The notes: generated by a model not told the origin, from the letters alone. DNA of 20,494 nt from an uncultured Bacteroidales bacterium (GCA_937911935.1 CALDQH010000045.1:1-20494), one strand, 5' to 3'. Positions 14,206-20,494 are shown, counted from the stretch's first letter. Program-made: numbers and translations.

Positions 14206-15006
14206 TTATTTTTTAATTTGGTTTTTGGTCAAAATGTCCAACATGGTGATAGAAGAGTCTTCCATGTCAGCAACTACAGCTTCGATACGAGCCAAGATAA
14301 AGTTATAGAAAATTTGAAGGATGATAGCACCGATTAGACCGAACACGGTAGTAATAAGAGCTACTTTAATACCACCTGCTACGATGGTAGCTGACATATC
14401 ACCTGCTTGTTGAATACGGTCGAAAGCTTCGATCATACCGATTACAGTACCCATGAAACCGAAGTTAGGACACAAACCGATAAACAAACCAATCCAGCTC
14501 AAGTTCTTTTCCATCAAGCCTGATTGTACGCTACCGTAAGCAATGATTGATTTTTCTGCAACGTCCAAACCTTCGTCCATGTGCAACAAACCTTGATAGA
14601 AGATAGATGCGATAGGACCACGAGCATTGCGGCAAACTTCTTTAGCAGCTTCGATACCGTCTTTTTCCAAAGTTTCTTCTACAGTAGCCAACAATTTTTT
14701 AGAGTTGGTAGTAGCCAAGCTCAAATAAATGATACGTTCGATAGCAATAGCCAAACCTAAGATCAAACACAAAGCAACAGTACTCATGAAACCAGCACCA
14801 CCTTCGATGAATTTGGTTTTAAGAGCTTGGTGAATACCACCTTGTTCTTCAACAACAGCAACTTCTTCGACAGGAGCAGCAACTTCTTCTGCCACTTGTT
14901 CGGTAGCTACAGAATCTTCAGAAATAGGAGCCACTTCTTCTTGAGCGTAAACACTCATAAAACTTACACTAGCCATAACTGCTAGCACAGCGAATAACTT
15001 TTTCAT
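14206..15006 (-). CDS. exbB: ExbB (MotA/TolQ/ExbB proton channel family)
   Basis: ExbB is the pentameric inner-membrane stator that, with ExbD, turns proton flow into motion of TonB. The 266-residue protein begins with a signal-like hydrophobic segment (MKKLFAVLAVMASVSFMSVYAQ). An acidic Glu/Val/Pro-rich stretch follows (about 23-55), an extension often seen in Bacteroidetes ExbBs. The MotA/TolQ/ExbB domain has helices near 73-95, 170-192 (WIGLFIGLCPNFGFMGTVIGMIEAF) and 205-235. The frame is open upstream to 15123, but that part is encoded by a dispersed repeat. The ATG at 15006, with an A-rich leader, gives the proper signal sequence. It is the first gene of the exbB / membrane protein / exbD / exbD operon. 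The promoter was not recognised. Confidence 0.92.
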   Translation of the reverse strand: MKKLFAVLAVMASVSFMSVYAQEEVAPISEDSVATEQVAEEVAAPVEEVAVVEEQGGIHQALKTKFIEGGAGFMSTVALCLILGLAIAIERIIYLSLATTNSKKLLATVEETLEKDGIEAAKEVCRNARGPIASIFYQGLLHMDEGLDVAEKSIIAYGSVQSGLMEKNLSWIGLFIGLCPNFGFMGTVIGMIEAFDRIQQAGDMSATIVAGGIKVALITTVFGLIGAIILQIFYNFILARIEAVVADMEDSSITMLDILTKNQIKK

Positions 15007-15058
15007 GTTTTTGTTTTTAAAATTAATATGTTTGTTAATAAATTGACGAATCGGTGAA

Positions 15059-15142
15059 AGTTGCGAGTAAGCGAGAGGAGAAGCAATGTTTACATTGATT
15101 ATCCCGAGCATGAGCAACTTCATGAGGGCGAAGCCCGAATAA
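15059..15142 (+). repeat. Dispersed repeat, copy A (tRNA-Ser/exbB spacer)
   Basis: About 84 bp that align, with small gaps, to 20337-20415 on the opposite strand. Shared blocks include ACTTCATGAG (15117-15126), a GAATAA end, and a central GTTT...GATTAT.CCGA region. Within it CAATGT and ACATTG form a small hairpin (15084-15097), and GGGC/GCCC another near 15127-15135. It fills most of the 202-bp spacer between tRNA-Ser and exbB. Confidence 0.55.
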
Positions 15143-15143
15143 T

Positions 15144-15169
15144 CGCCTAATCGATAAATCGTTTAGACG
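15144..15169. repeat. Inverted repeat downstream of tRNA-Ser
   Basis: CTAATCGAT (15147-15155) and ATCGTTTAG (15158-15166) pair around two bases with one G-T type mismatch, and a 2-bp outer extension is possible. It lies about 40 bp beyond the 3' end of the tRNA. No T-run follows on either strand, so it is not a standard terminator. Confidence 0.4.
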
Positions 15170-15208
15170 CCCTTCGAATGTTAAGTTTCGAGTTGTACTG
15201 GCACTTGA

Positions 15209-15299
15209 TGGCGGAGAAAGCGGGATTCGAACCCGCGATACGCTTTAGGCGTATACACGCTTTCCAGGCGTGCCTCTTCAACCACTCGAGCATCTCTCC
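15209..15299 (-). tRNA. tRNA-Ser(GGA)
   Basis: This is a class II tRNA on the minus strand. The acceptor arms GGAGAGA (15299-15293) and TTTCTCC (15219-15213) pair. The anticodon stem CACGC/GCGTG encloses the loop CTGGAAA with anticodon GGA (15265-15263), reading UCC and UCU. A long variable arm with TACGC/GCGTA stems and a T-arm GCGGG-TTCGAAT-CCCGC follow. The discriminator is G and CCA is encoded (15211-15209). A spurious reading frame covers the gene. Confidence 0.96.
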
Positions 15300-15334
15300 T
15301 TGAAATACTGCGCCACAGTACACTAAAAACGAGT

Positions 15335-15365
15335 GCAAGATACAAAAAGTACACCAACTAACAAA
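15335..15365 (-). promoter_or_regulatory. Possible promoter of tRNA-Ser
   Basis: On the minus strand TTTG (15365-15362), 19 bp, then TATCTTGC (15342-15335). The -33 box is exact and the -7 box deviates in its last two bases. The predicted start of transcription is about 30 bp before the tRNA. Confidence 0.45.
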
Positions 15366-15373
15366 AGAAAATC

Positions 15374-16162
15374 TTAAAAAATATTAGGCTTTGACGCGAA
15401 AAACAAGGTTTTAACATTTTCGTTCACCTGTTTCTCTAAATCCAATCGGGAAATTTGATAAACATCTGCCAACTTTTGCGCCACATAACCCAAGTAAGCA
15501 GGTTCGTTTCGTTTGCCCCGAAAAGGAACGGGAGGTAGATAAGGAGCATCTGTTTCCAACAAGATGCGAGACAAAGGAATTTGAGGTATTTGATCGATAA
15601 ATTTAGCATTTTTGTAGGTAGCAGGGCCACCTATTCCGTAGTAAAAATCGCCCAGGCGAGCTATCTGAGTAGCCATTTCGGGAGTTCCTGTAAAACAATG
15701 AAAAACTCCCCTCAATTTGGCAGAGGGAAATTTTTTAAGACTATCTACAATCTCATGAAACGCTTCTCTACTATGAATGCAAATGGGTTTGCCTAGTTGA
15801 ATAGCAACATCCACTTGATACTCAAACGCCCGTTTTTGTTGCTCCAAATAGGTCTTATCCCAGTATAAATCCAAACCAATTTCACCTATCGCCACATAAT
15901 CATCGGCTCTCTTTTGTATTTCAGCATCAAAAACCGCCAACTCCGTTTGATAGTTTTCGCCAATTTCGGTGGGATGAATGCCCATCATCATCGAACAAAA
16001 GGCAGGATACTTATGCGCAAAAGCACGCATTTTATCAACCGTAGAAGCATCCACATTAGGCAATATAACGTGTGTTACACCAGCTTCTAAGGCGCGCGAA
16101 ACCATCAAATCAGCATCATCTGCAAAGGCTTCGTCGTAAATATGGGTATGGGTGTCTATCAT
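15374..16162 (-). CDS. tatD: TatD family metal-dependent hydrolase/DNase
   Basis: TatD proteins are cytoplasmic TIM-barrel metalloenzymes; several are 3'-5' exonucleases linked to DNA repair or turnover. This 262-residue protein has all metal ligands: HTH (His5, His7), Glu94 in GEIGLD, His130 in CIHSRE, His155 in HCFTGT, and Asp205 in ETDAPYLPP. The length is normal. It is the last gene of the operon Cbp1-like lipoprotein, HAD phosphatase, tatD. The 55-bp gap before it holds four exact copies of a 7-bp repeat, the nearest 4 bp from the ATG, where they replace a normal ribosome-binding region. Confidence 0.93.
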   Translation of the reverse strand: MIDTHTHIYDEAFADDADLMVSRALEAGVTHVILPNVDASTVDKMRAFAHKYPAFCSMMMGIHPTEIGENYQTELAVFDAEIQKRADDYVAIGEIGLDLYWDKTYLEQQKRAFEYQVDVAIQLGKPICIHSREAFHEIVDSLKKFPSAKLRGVFHCFTGTPEMATQIARLGDFYYGIGGPATYKNAKFIDQIPQIPLSRILLETDAPYLPPVPFRGKRNEPAYLGYVAQKLADVYQISRLDLEKQVNENVKTLFFASKPNIF

Positions 16163-16165
16163 ATC

Positions 16166-16193
16166 AAATGAGAAATGAGAAATGAGAAATGAG
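16166..16193 (+). repeat. Four exact copies of AAATGAG before tatD
   Basis: The 7-mer AAATGAG is repeated four times without error and without gaps, between the HAD gene stop and the tatD start. On the minus strand the array reads CTCATTT and ends 3 bp before the tatD ATG at 16162. Exact tandem copies can change number by slippage, which would alter the spacing or sequence of the translation start region. Confidence 0.9.
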
Positions 16194-16217
16194 AATTTAT
16201 TTATCCTTTCTCCTTTA

Positions 16218-16925
16218 TCAACTCTCCACTAGATTACAAATTTGCATCAAATTTGTAATCTGATACGTGGGCGTAAATGGCAATGGTTCGGTCGATGGAT
16301 TGGGATTAAAATACACTTGGTCGATGCCTGCGTTTTTTGCTCCTACAATATCGGCTTCAAAGTTATCTCCAATAACTAAACTTTGTTTTTTGACGGCATT
16401 AGACGACTTAATTGCATAATTAAAGAACAATTTGGCTGGCTTATGAGCACCGATATGCTCCGAAAAATAACACCGCTCAAAATACGGGAGCAAGCCAGAA
16501 CGTTGCAATTTAAGGCGTTGAATTTCTACAAATCCGTTCGAAATGACATACATTTTGAAGCGTTTTGATTTAAGATAATCCAACACTTCTATACAATGCG
16601 GTATCAAACGAGTTTGCTGCGATAGCAAAGGCAAATAATCAGCCTGCATGTTAGGCGCCAAATGCAACAAAGAGGCATCAAAAGCACGCAATGGATATTC
16701 AAAACGTGCTTCGTTTAAAGCCTCTTTGGTTATTTTACCCGCCCCGTATAGCCGCCACAAATTGGCATTATTCTCGCTATACAAACGGTAATATGTCAAA
16801 AAATCAGGGTAATGCTTATCTAACTGGTAACGTTCAAACAACACTTGCAGGGTATATTGAGCATTGGCATCAAAATCCCACAACGTATTATCTAAATCAA
16901 AAAATAAATAGCGATACCCATTCAT
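16218..16925 (-). CDS. YjjG-like HAD-superfamily nucleotidase
   Basis: This 235-residue HAD phosphatase resembles the YjjG family, which removes phosphate from pyrimidine nucleotides including non-canonical ones. Motif I is FDLDNTLWDF with Asp10 and Asp12, motif II is VISNG (Ser129), motif III has Lys162 in AHKPAK, and motif IV is VIGDNFEADIVGA (Asp187). The helical cap lies between motifs I and II, as expected for subclass I. It starts 9 bp after the stop of the lipoprotein gene and is followed by tatD, so all three are probably one operon. The last codons form a perfect 13-bp-stem hairpin. The specific substrate is inferred. Confidence 0.9.
   Translation of the reverse strand: MNGYRYLFFDLDNTLWDFDANAQYTLQVLFERYQLDKHYPDFLTYYRLYSENNANLWRLYGAGKITKEALNEARFEYPLRAFDASLLHLAPNMQADYLPLLSQQTRLIPHCIEVLDYLKSKRFKMYVISNGFVEIQRLKLQRSGLLPYFERCYFSEHIGAHKPAKLFFNYAIKSSNAVKKQSLVIGDNFEADIVGAKNAGIDQVYFNPNPSTEPLPFTPTYQITNLMQICNLVES
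16231..16261. repeat. 13-bp perfect inverted repeat at the 3' end of the HAD gene
   Basis: AGATTACAAATTT (16231-16243) and AAATTTGTAATCT (16249-16261) are exact complements around a 5-nt loop. The hairpin lies in the last coding codons of the HAD gene (16218-16925), about 13 bp before its stop. No T-run follows on the minus strand. Confidence 0.8.
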
Positions 16926-16934
16926 GCTACGCCC

Positions 16935-17795
16935 TTAGCGTGTTTGAATAATCAAGTAGCGCGATGCACTCCAAAAATCGGTTGCGTTTTTGATAATCAA
17001 CACGTATGTTTTATCCGCTCCACGTTGCAATTCGTAAGACGATTCAGGGTGTTTGGTCAAAATCTTAGCCGATTTTGCGCCAGTTTCCAAACGATCAAAC
17101 ACACGAATATCTACAGGAGTAAACAATTCTGTACGATAGCCCGAATCACGATCTTTTACGTTAATATCGTTGCTACGCAAGGCTTTACGATTACCCACAA
17201 AGAAATAAGCACGATGCAATTGAGCATCTTGGCTATTCATAATACTGTCTTGTTCGTTGGTTTTTGCAATCAAAGCAGATTCACGATCTTGCGACATTTT
17301 GAACGCAACAGTCAAGCTATCAATTTGGTAATTTTTGCTTACCAATACATCACGCAACTCGGCAATTTCTGCATTTTTCTTTTTTAAATCGGCGGTTAGT
17401 TTATTAACCATGCGTTGCAATTTGGTCGATTTTACATCGCTGTTTTGCAATTTTTCTTCTAACTCGGCAATTTTAGACTGATTTTCTGCCAACAAATTGT
17501 TGATCATATACATATTATCAGCCACTTTTTGACGCATATTTTCCGATGGATTTTCGGTATCGTACGAAGCAAAGTTCAAGATATTTTGAGATTCTCTAAT
17601 GGCATCAAAACCAGAATCTACTTCGTTAATCAAATCCAAGTAATTTTCTAATTCTGCCAATTGTGATTGTTGCAAAGCCTGTATGGAGTCTTTTTGCAAT
17701 CTTAAATTCTTATACGCTTGCGTTTCAAAGTCACAAGAACACATCAACGCCAACATAACGGCAATTACGCCTGCACTTTTTACCAATAATTTCAT
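16935..17795 (-). CDS. Coiled-coil lipoprotein, Cbp1-like collagen-binding adhesin family
   Basis: This 286-residue lipoprotein has a signal peptide and a likely lipidated Cys at 21 (LMCSC). Residues about 28-205 form a long coiled coil (IAELEEKLQ, KKKNAEIAELRDVL). The C-terminal globular part ends in SYELQRGADKTYVLII and FWSASRYLIIQ. This layout and ending resemble the Bacteroides family annotated as Cbp1 collagen-binding glycoprotein adhesin. Binding to collagen here is not shown by the sequence, and the family may have a broader envelope role. The in-frame start at 17819 overlaps the predicted -7 box, so the ATG at 17795 is chosen. It is first in an operon with HAD and tatD genes. Confidence 0.78.
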   Translation of the reverse strand: MKLLVKSAGVIAVMLALMCSCDFETQAYKNLRLQKDSIQALQQSQLAELENYLDLINEVDSGFDAIRESQNILNFASYDTENPSENMRQKVADNMYMINNLLAENQSKIAELEEKLQNSDVKSTKLQRMVNKLTADLKKKNAEIAELRDVLVSKNYQIDSLTVAFKMSQDRESALIAKTNEQDSIMNSQDAQLHRAYFFVGNRKALRSNDINVKDRDSGYRTELFTPVDIRVFDRLETGAKSAKILTKHPESSYELQRGADKTYVLIIKNATDFWSASRYLIIQTR

Positions 17796-17816
17796 ATACT
17801 TTATTTTAGATTTTTG

Positions 17817-17848
17817 CAAAAATACGACAATACAAACAAAATATCAAA
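17817..17848 (-). promoter_or_regulatory. Promoter of the lipoprotein-HAD-tatD operon
   Basis: On the minus strand TTTG (17848-17845), 20 bp, then TATTTTTG (17824-17817), an exact consensus match. The predicted transcription start is near 17811, with a leader of about 15 nt before the ATG at 17795. Confidence 0.68.
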
Positions 17849-17882
17849 TAAAAAATTGTTAGAAGCTGTTTAAATCATCTAA

Positions 17883-19172
17883 TTAGGTTGCATTAAGTGT
17901 ATTTTCGTAGGCTTTAATCCATTTACATTGATAAACGATGTAGATGATACGCAACACCGCACTTGCCATAGAGAAGCACAAAACAGCCCACATAAAATTT
18001 TGGAGATAAATGCCCCACATCAATCCTGCCACACGTAGCACCAACAAAGCACATTCAAAATAAAATTGCTTGTCTTGTTTGCCAAAAATATCGATGATAA
18101 AATCGATGGTAGAATAGATGCAGATAACAGCCAGCCATGGCAACATAATTTGAATATAAGTGCCCGACACGGTCCATTCTGGTCCCAACAACCAAGTTGT
18201 CAGCCACGGAAGCACAAAATAAAGCGCACCGAATACAAGCAACACACAACCCACTACGCCCAATATTAATTTTTTAAAGAACGGCCAAATAGAGGCTTTA
18301 CCATTCACTTTTTCGGTAATGTGTTGATACAAAACTTGGTAGAACGATTTACAGACCTGATTGATGGGTGTATGTGCCAATGCGATGGCCATGCCAAAAT
18401 ATCCTACCTCTTCTAATCCAAAAAACGGCACTAACAACAAGATAGGCAGATTGTTGCTCACGTAATTAATCAAAGCTTTGGGCAGGCTAAATAGCGGAAA
18501 TTTGCGGTAACGCGATGCCACTTGCTTACATTGCGTCCAGCTAACACATAACAAGTCCTTAACAGAGCCATACGTAGCGGTAATCATGGCAAAAAGAGCA
18601 AGCCACGGAGCCAACACCACCGACACCAACAAACCTCCGTTCAAAAAACCTTTCCACCCGTAAAGTATCTTTTGCGCCGCACCAAACAAACTTTGCGTTA
18701 CTTGATAAGTGCTGATAGTAGCAAAACTTTTTTGACGAACATACCAATAATTAAGCAATTGCCAAAACGCCATGGCAAATACATAAAAAGGCAACAAAAA
18801 ATACCACGATGCCAATTGAGGCGTATTAAAAGACTGGGCTATAAGGGGAGCAAACGGAATAGACAAAAAACACAGCAGTGTTATTGCCAGATTAAACAGC
18901 ATGCCAACCTGAAAGCAAGCTCTACCTTGCTCGCGACTTTCGGGAAGCACAATAGAACAATGGTATTCGCCAGTGGCAAAGAGAATAAGCACGCCGCCTA
19001 TGCTCAAAAACAGGTTAAGCAAGCCAAAATCGTCGGGGCTATACAAACGAGTTAGTATGGGATAAACCGCAAAACCTATTATTTGCGCCAAAAAATTGGC
19101 GCTCAACAACTTAGCCGAGTTCTTTACAATCCCTGCTTTGTTTAATTGTTTGATATTAAAAAGCCCTTTCAC
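17883..19172 (-). CDS. Wzx-like polysaccharide/lipid-linked oligosaccharide flippase
   Basis: This 429-residue inner-membrane protein of the MOP superfamily (polysaccharide biosynthesis transporter branch) has about 12 hydrophobic helices. Its opening, SAKLLSANFLAQIIGFAVYPILTRLYSPDDFGLLNLF, is the classic start of this family. Such proteins move undecaprenyl-linked sugars across the membrane for O-antigen, capsule or similar glycans. No glycosyltransferase genes are nearby, so the substrate is unknown. The start lies 3 bp after the rsmI stop, which implies cotranscription with rsmI. The loop KCKWIKAYENTL ends the protein shortly after the last helix. Confidence 0.9.
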   Translation of the reverse strand: MKGLFNIKQLNKAGIVKNSAKLLSANFLAQIIGFAVYPILTRLYSPDDFGLLNLFLSIGGVLILFATGEYHCSIVLPESREQGRACFQVGMLFNLAITLLCFLSIPFAPLIAQSFNTPQLASWYFLLPFYVFAMAFWQLLNYWYVRQKSFATISTYQVTQSLFGAAQKILYGWKGFLNGGLLVSVVLAPWLALFAMITATYGSVKDLLCVSWTQCKQVASRYRKFPLFSLPKALINYVSNNLPILLLVPFFGLEEVGYFGMAIALAHTPINQVCKSFYQVLYQHITEKVNGKASIWPFFKKLILGVVGCVLLVFGALYFVLPWLTTWLLGPEWTVSGTYIQIMLPWLAVICIYSTIDFIIDIFGKQDKQFYFECALLVLRVAGLMWGIYLQNFMWAVLCFSMASAVLRIIYIVYQCKWIKAYENTLNAT

Positions 19173-19175
19173 GGA

Positions 19176-19844
19176 TTATTCTTTGCCTGCAACTACCATC
19201 ACAAACTCGCCTTTGGGTTCGTGTTGGGTAAAATGAAGTATCAATTCGTCTAAAGTACCACGAACCGTTTCGTTGTGAATTTTAGAAATCTCGCGCGACA
19301 CGGACGCTTGGCGGGTGCCACCCAACAACTCGGCGAGTTGTTGTAGGGTTTTTACCACCCGGTAGGGAGATTCGTAAAATATCATGGTACGCGATTCGGT
19401 GGATAGTTGTTGAAGGCGGGTTTGGCGGCCCTTTTTGGGTGGTAAAAACCCTTCGAAGCAAAAGCGATCCATGGGCAGACCCGAGTTAACCAGTGCTGGA
19501 ATTGCTGCGGTGGCACCCGGCAAGCATTCCACTTCTATTCCCTCGGCAGCACATGCTCGAACCACCAAAAATCCAGGATCCGAAAGTCCAGGCGTACCTG
19601 CATCGGATATAACCGCGCCTGTTTGACCTTGTTTTAACAAGGATATTACCCCTGCTACCGAATGATGTTCGTTGAACTTATGATGCGCCATCAATCGGTT
19701 TTCGATGCCAAAATGTTTGAGCAAAATACTCGAGGTGCGCGTATCTTCTGCCAAAATAAAATCGACCTCTTTGAGCACCTTAATCGCTCTAAACGTCATG
19801 TCTTCTAAATTACCTACGGGCGTAGGCACGATGTATAGTTTCAT
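19176..19844 (-). CDS. rsmI: 16S rRNA (cytidine(1402)-2'-O)-methyltransferase
   Basis: RsmI adds the 2'-O-methyl group to C1402 in the decoding centre of 16S rRNA, using SAM. The 222-residue protein shows the family motifs VPTPVGNLEDMT (6-17), LAEDTRTS (31-38), VISDAGTPGLSDPG (78-91), GFLPPKKGR, FYESPYRVV, and SREISKIHNETVRG. It lacks the C-terminal helical extension of E. coli RsmI (286 residues), as is usual in Bacteroidetes. It overlaps the upstream gene as ATGA (19841-19844) and precedes the flippase by 3 bp, so it lies in the middle of a co-translated group. Confidence 0.95.
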   Translation of the reverse strand: MKLYIVPTPVGNLEDMTFRAIKVLKEVDFILAEDTRTSSILLKHFGIENRLMAHHKFNEHHSVAGVISLLKQGQTGAVISDAGTPGLSDPGFLVVRACAAEGIEVECLPGATAAIPALVNSGLPMDRFCFEGFLPPKKGRQTRLQQLSTESRTMIFYESPYRVVKTLQQLAELLGGTRQASVSREISKIHNETVRGTLDELILHFTQHEPKGEFVMVVAGKE

Positions 19845-20494
19845 GGGCGGAAAAATTTTCTCTCCAAAATTTCGTAAAAATACACCACGGTAGCATCGTC
19901 GGCTTTCCAGTCAAAATGTGCCTTTATATAAGCATCTGCCTCGCTCAACGAGTGCATACCGTTCAACACATCAATGGTATCGAATAGCAAACTTTCGTTA
20001 TTCGCAAACAAATCGTTTTTAAATCGGAATCGATCATTAAGTCCAATTGCTTTGCGAAGGTCGGTAATGATGCGAGCGTCTCGGGATGGTGATTCGGTGC
20101 TTATCCGCACTTCGCACTCATCAGTACGTCGGCAATTCGTTGAGTTTATTTCGCGTTGCTCAGGCGATTCTGTATTTTGCTGTTGAGGCGTTGAAGCATT
20201 AAGGCGTTGAGACGATTCGTCGATTTCTGGATTCTTTGGTTGATCAATGGTATTTTCTAACTGATTATCCATTTCAGCATTCAACAATGCCCCCTCCTTA
20301 CTCCGACCTTCGACCTGCAACCTTTGACCTTCGACTTTATTCGCTCTGCTCATGAAGTCAGGCTGCGGTTCGGCATAATTCAAACTGCGTTTGCCTTCTG
20401 CGCTCACCTTGCACTGACTTTCGACTTGCGACTTTTGACTAGCAAGCATCATCTCCAATTGTTTTACACGCAACTCGCTGGCTTGCAAGGTTGC
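19841..20494 (-). CDS. Protein with repeat-built linker and conserved C-terminal domain (5'-partial)
   Basis: The frame is open to the right edge (codons for Ala-Thr precede the TTG at 20488), so the gene probably starts beyond the window. The C-terminal about 75 residues, beginning near RIITDLRKAIGLNDRFRFKNDLF, form a conserved-looking helical domain. I recall the LNDRFRF motif from uncharacterised Bacteroidales proteins. Upstream, about 140 residues are polar and low complexity (Q, N, E, S, K rich). They are encoded by short tandem repeats and a copy of a dispersed repeat, with no stop codons. The visible N-terminal piece SELRVKQLEMML looks helical. It is co-translated with rsmI through an ATGA overlap. 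The function is unknown. Confidence 0.7.
   Translation of the reverse strand, partial: ATLQASELRVKQLEMMLASQKSQVESQCKVSAEGKRSLNYAEPQPDFMSRANKVEGQRLQVEGRSKEGALLNAEMDNQLENTIDQPKNPEIDESSQRLNASTPQQQNTESPEQREINSTNCRRTDECEVRISTESPSRDARIITDLRKAIGLNDRFRFKNDLFANNESLLFDTIDVLNGMHSLSEADAYIKAHFDWKADDATVVYFYEILERKFFRP
20187..20218 (+). repeat. 8-bp-period repeat in linker region
   Basis: Units GGCGTTGA (20187-20194), AGCATTAA, GGCGTTGA (20203-20210) and the weaker GACGATTC follow one another, giving an 8-bp period. They encode the linker residues around SSQRLNAST on the minus strand. Confidence 0.5.
20305..20337 (-). repeat. Degenerate 7-bp-period repeat (left flank of copy B)
   Basis: On the plus strand the units read GACCTTC, GACCTGC, AACCTTT, then GACCTTC and GACTTT, with a single extra base. 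They match the array at 20416-20440, on the other side of the dispersed repeat, and share the GAC/GTC core of the helicase leader array. Confidence 0.6.
20337..20415 (-). repeat. Dispersed repeat, copy B (inside coding sequence)
   Basis: About 79 bp that resemble 15059-15142 when read on the minus strand. The shared ACTTCATGAG is at 20358-20349, followed by the GAATAA end at 20342-20337. It is flanked on both sides by 7-bp-period repeats and lies in frame within the gene at 19841-20494, encoding residues such as LNYAEPQPDFMSRANK. Confidence 0.55.
20416..20440 (-). repeat. 7-bp tandem repeat (right flank of copy B)
   Basis: On the plus strand the units are GACTTTC, GACTTGC, GACTTTT and a partial GACT. 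On the minus strand they read as AGTC-core heptamers and encode SQKSQVESQ-like residues in the linker. Confidence 0.65.

Noticed and set aside
15007..15123. N-terminal extension of ExbB
   Set aside because: The extra residues come from dispersed repeat DNA, and the ATG at 15006 gives a proper signal segment.
15059..15299. Integration site or genomic island at the tRNA
   Set aside because: No integrase, no duplicated tRNA end and no foreign genes are visible.
15147..15338. Open frame of 63 codons on the minus strand
   Set aside because: It is the translation of tRNA-Ser and its flanks, a well-known kind of spurious frame.
16166..16193. Possible CRISPR array
   Set aside because: The repeats are 7 bp with no spacers and no cas genes are present.

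Overview
The window is ordinary chromosomal DNA from a member of the Bacteroidota, most likely order Bacteroidales. Several lines point there: Bacteroidetes-type promoters (TTTG, about 20 bp, TAnnTTTG); A-rich leaders with few Shine-Dalgarno sites; lipoproteins and proteins typical of the order (a DUF5723-type outer-membrane protein, a DUF3822 protein next to rsmD, a Cbp1-like coiled-coil lipoprotein); and an ExbB / small membrane protein / ExbD / ExbD operon. The species cannot be named from this sequence. I see no transposase, integrase, phage gene or CRISPR array.

Left third (1-9596). A minus-strand pair encodes a 580-aa lipoprotein and the start of a DUF5723-like protein that leaves the window. 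A RecD/Dda-like helicase is divergent from a plus-strand operon of membrane-anchored protein, DUF3822 protein and rsmD; their promoters are interleaved back to back. rsmD runs tail to tail (32-bp overlap) into a minus-strand pair for an exported endonuclease/exonuclease/phosphatase-fold protein and a beta-helix lipoprotein. Divergent from that pair is a plus-strand operon of small conserved protein, PlsC-like acyltransferase and nitrilase-family amidase.

Middle (9600-15300). fabG and folB are divergent, and folB ends at a strong intrinsic terminator. A minus-strand M23 peptidase follows. Next is the minus-strand exbB / membrane protein / exbD / exbD operon, which powers TonB-type transport and ends at its own terminator. 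A tRNA-Ser(GGA) gene lies upstream of exbB.

Right third (15374-20494). A minus-strand operon runs Cbp1-like lipoprotein, YjjG-type HAD phosphatase, tatD from a well-matched promoter. Upstream is another minus-strand run: an incomplete protein with a repeat-built linker, rsmI and a Wzx-like flippase.

I found no new multi-gene defence or metabolic system. The more unusual signals are at DNA/RNA level. First, an intrinsic terminator is embedded in the 5' coding region of the DUF3822 gene, upstream of rsmD. Second, 7-bp-period tandem repeats occur at three loci: the helicase leader, directly upstream of the tatD start, and inside the coding sequence upstream of rsmI. Third, a diverged dispersed repeat of about 80 bp occurs once between the tRNA and exbB and once inside that same coding sequence. 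Fourth, there is a perfect 21-bp palindrome over a promoter-like box and a 13-bp-stem hairpin at the 3' end of the HAD gene.
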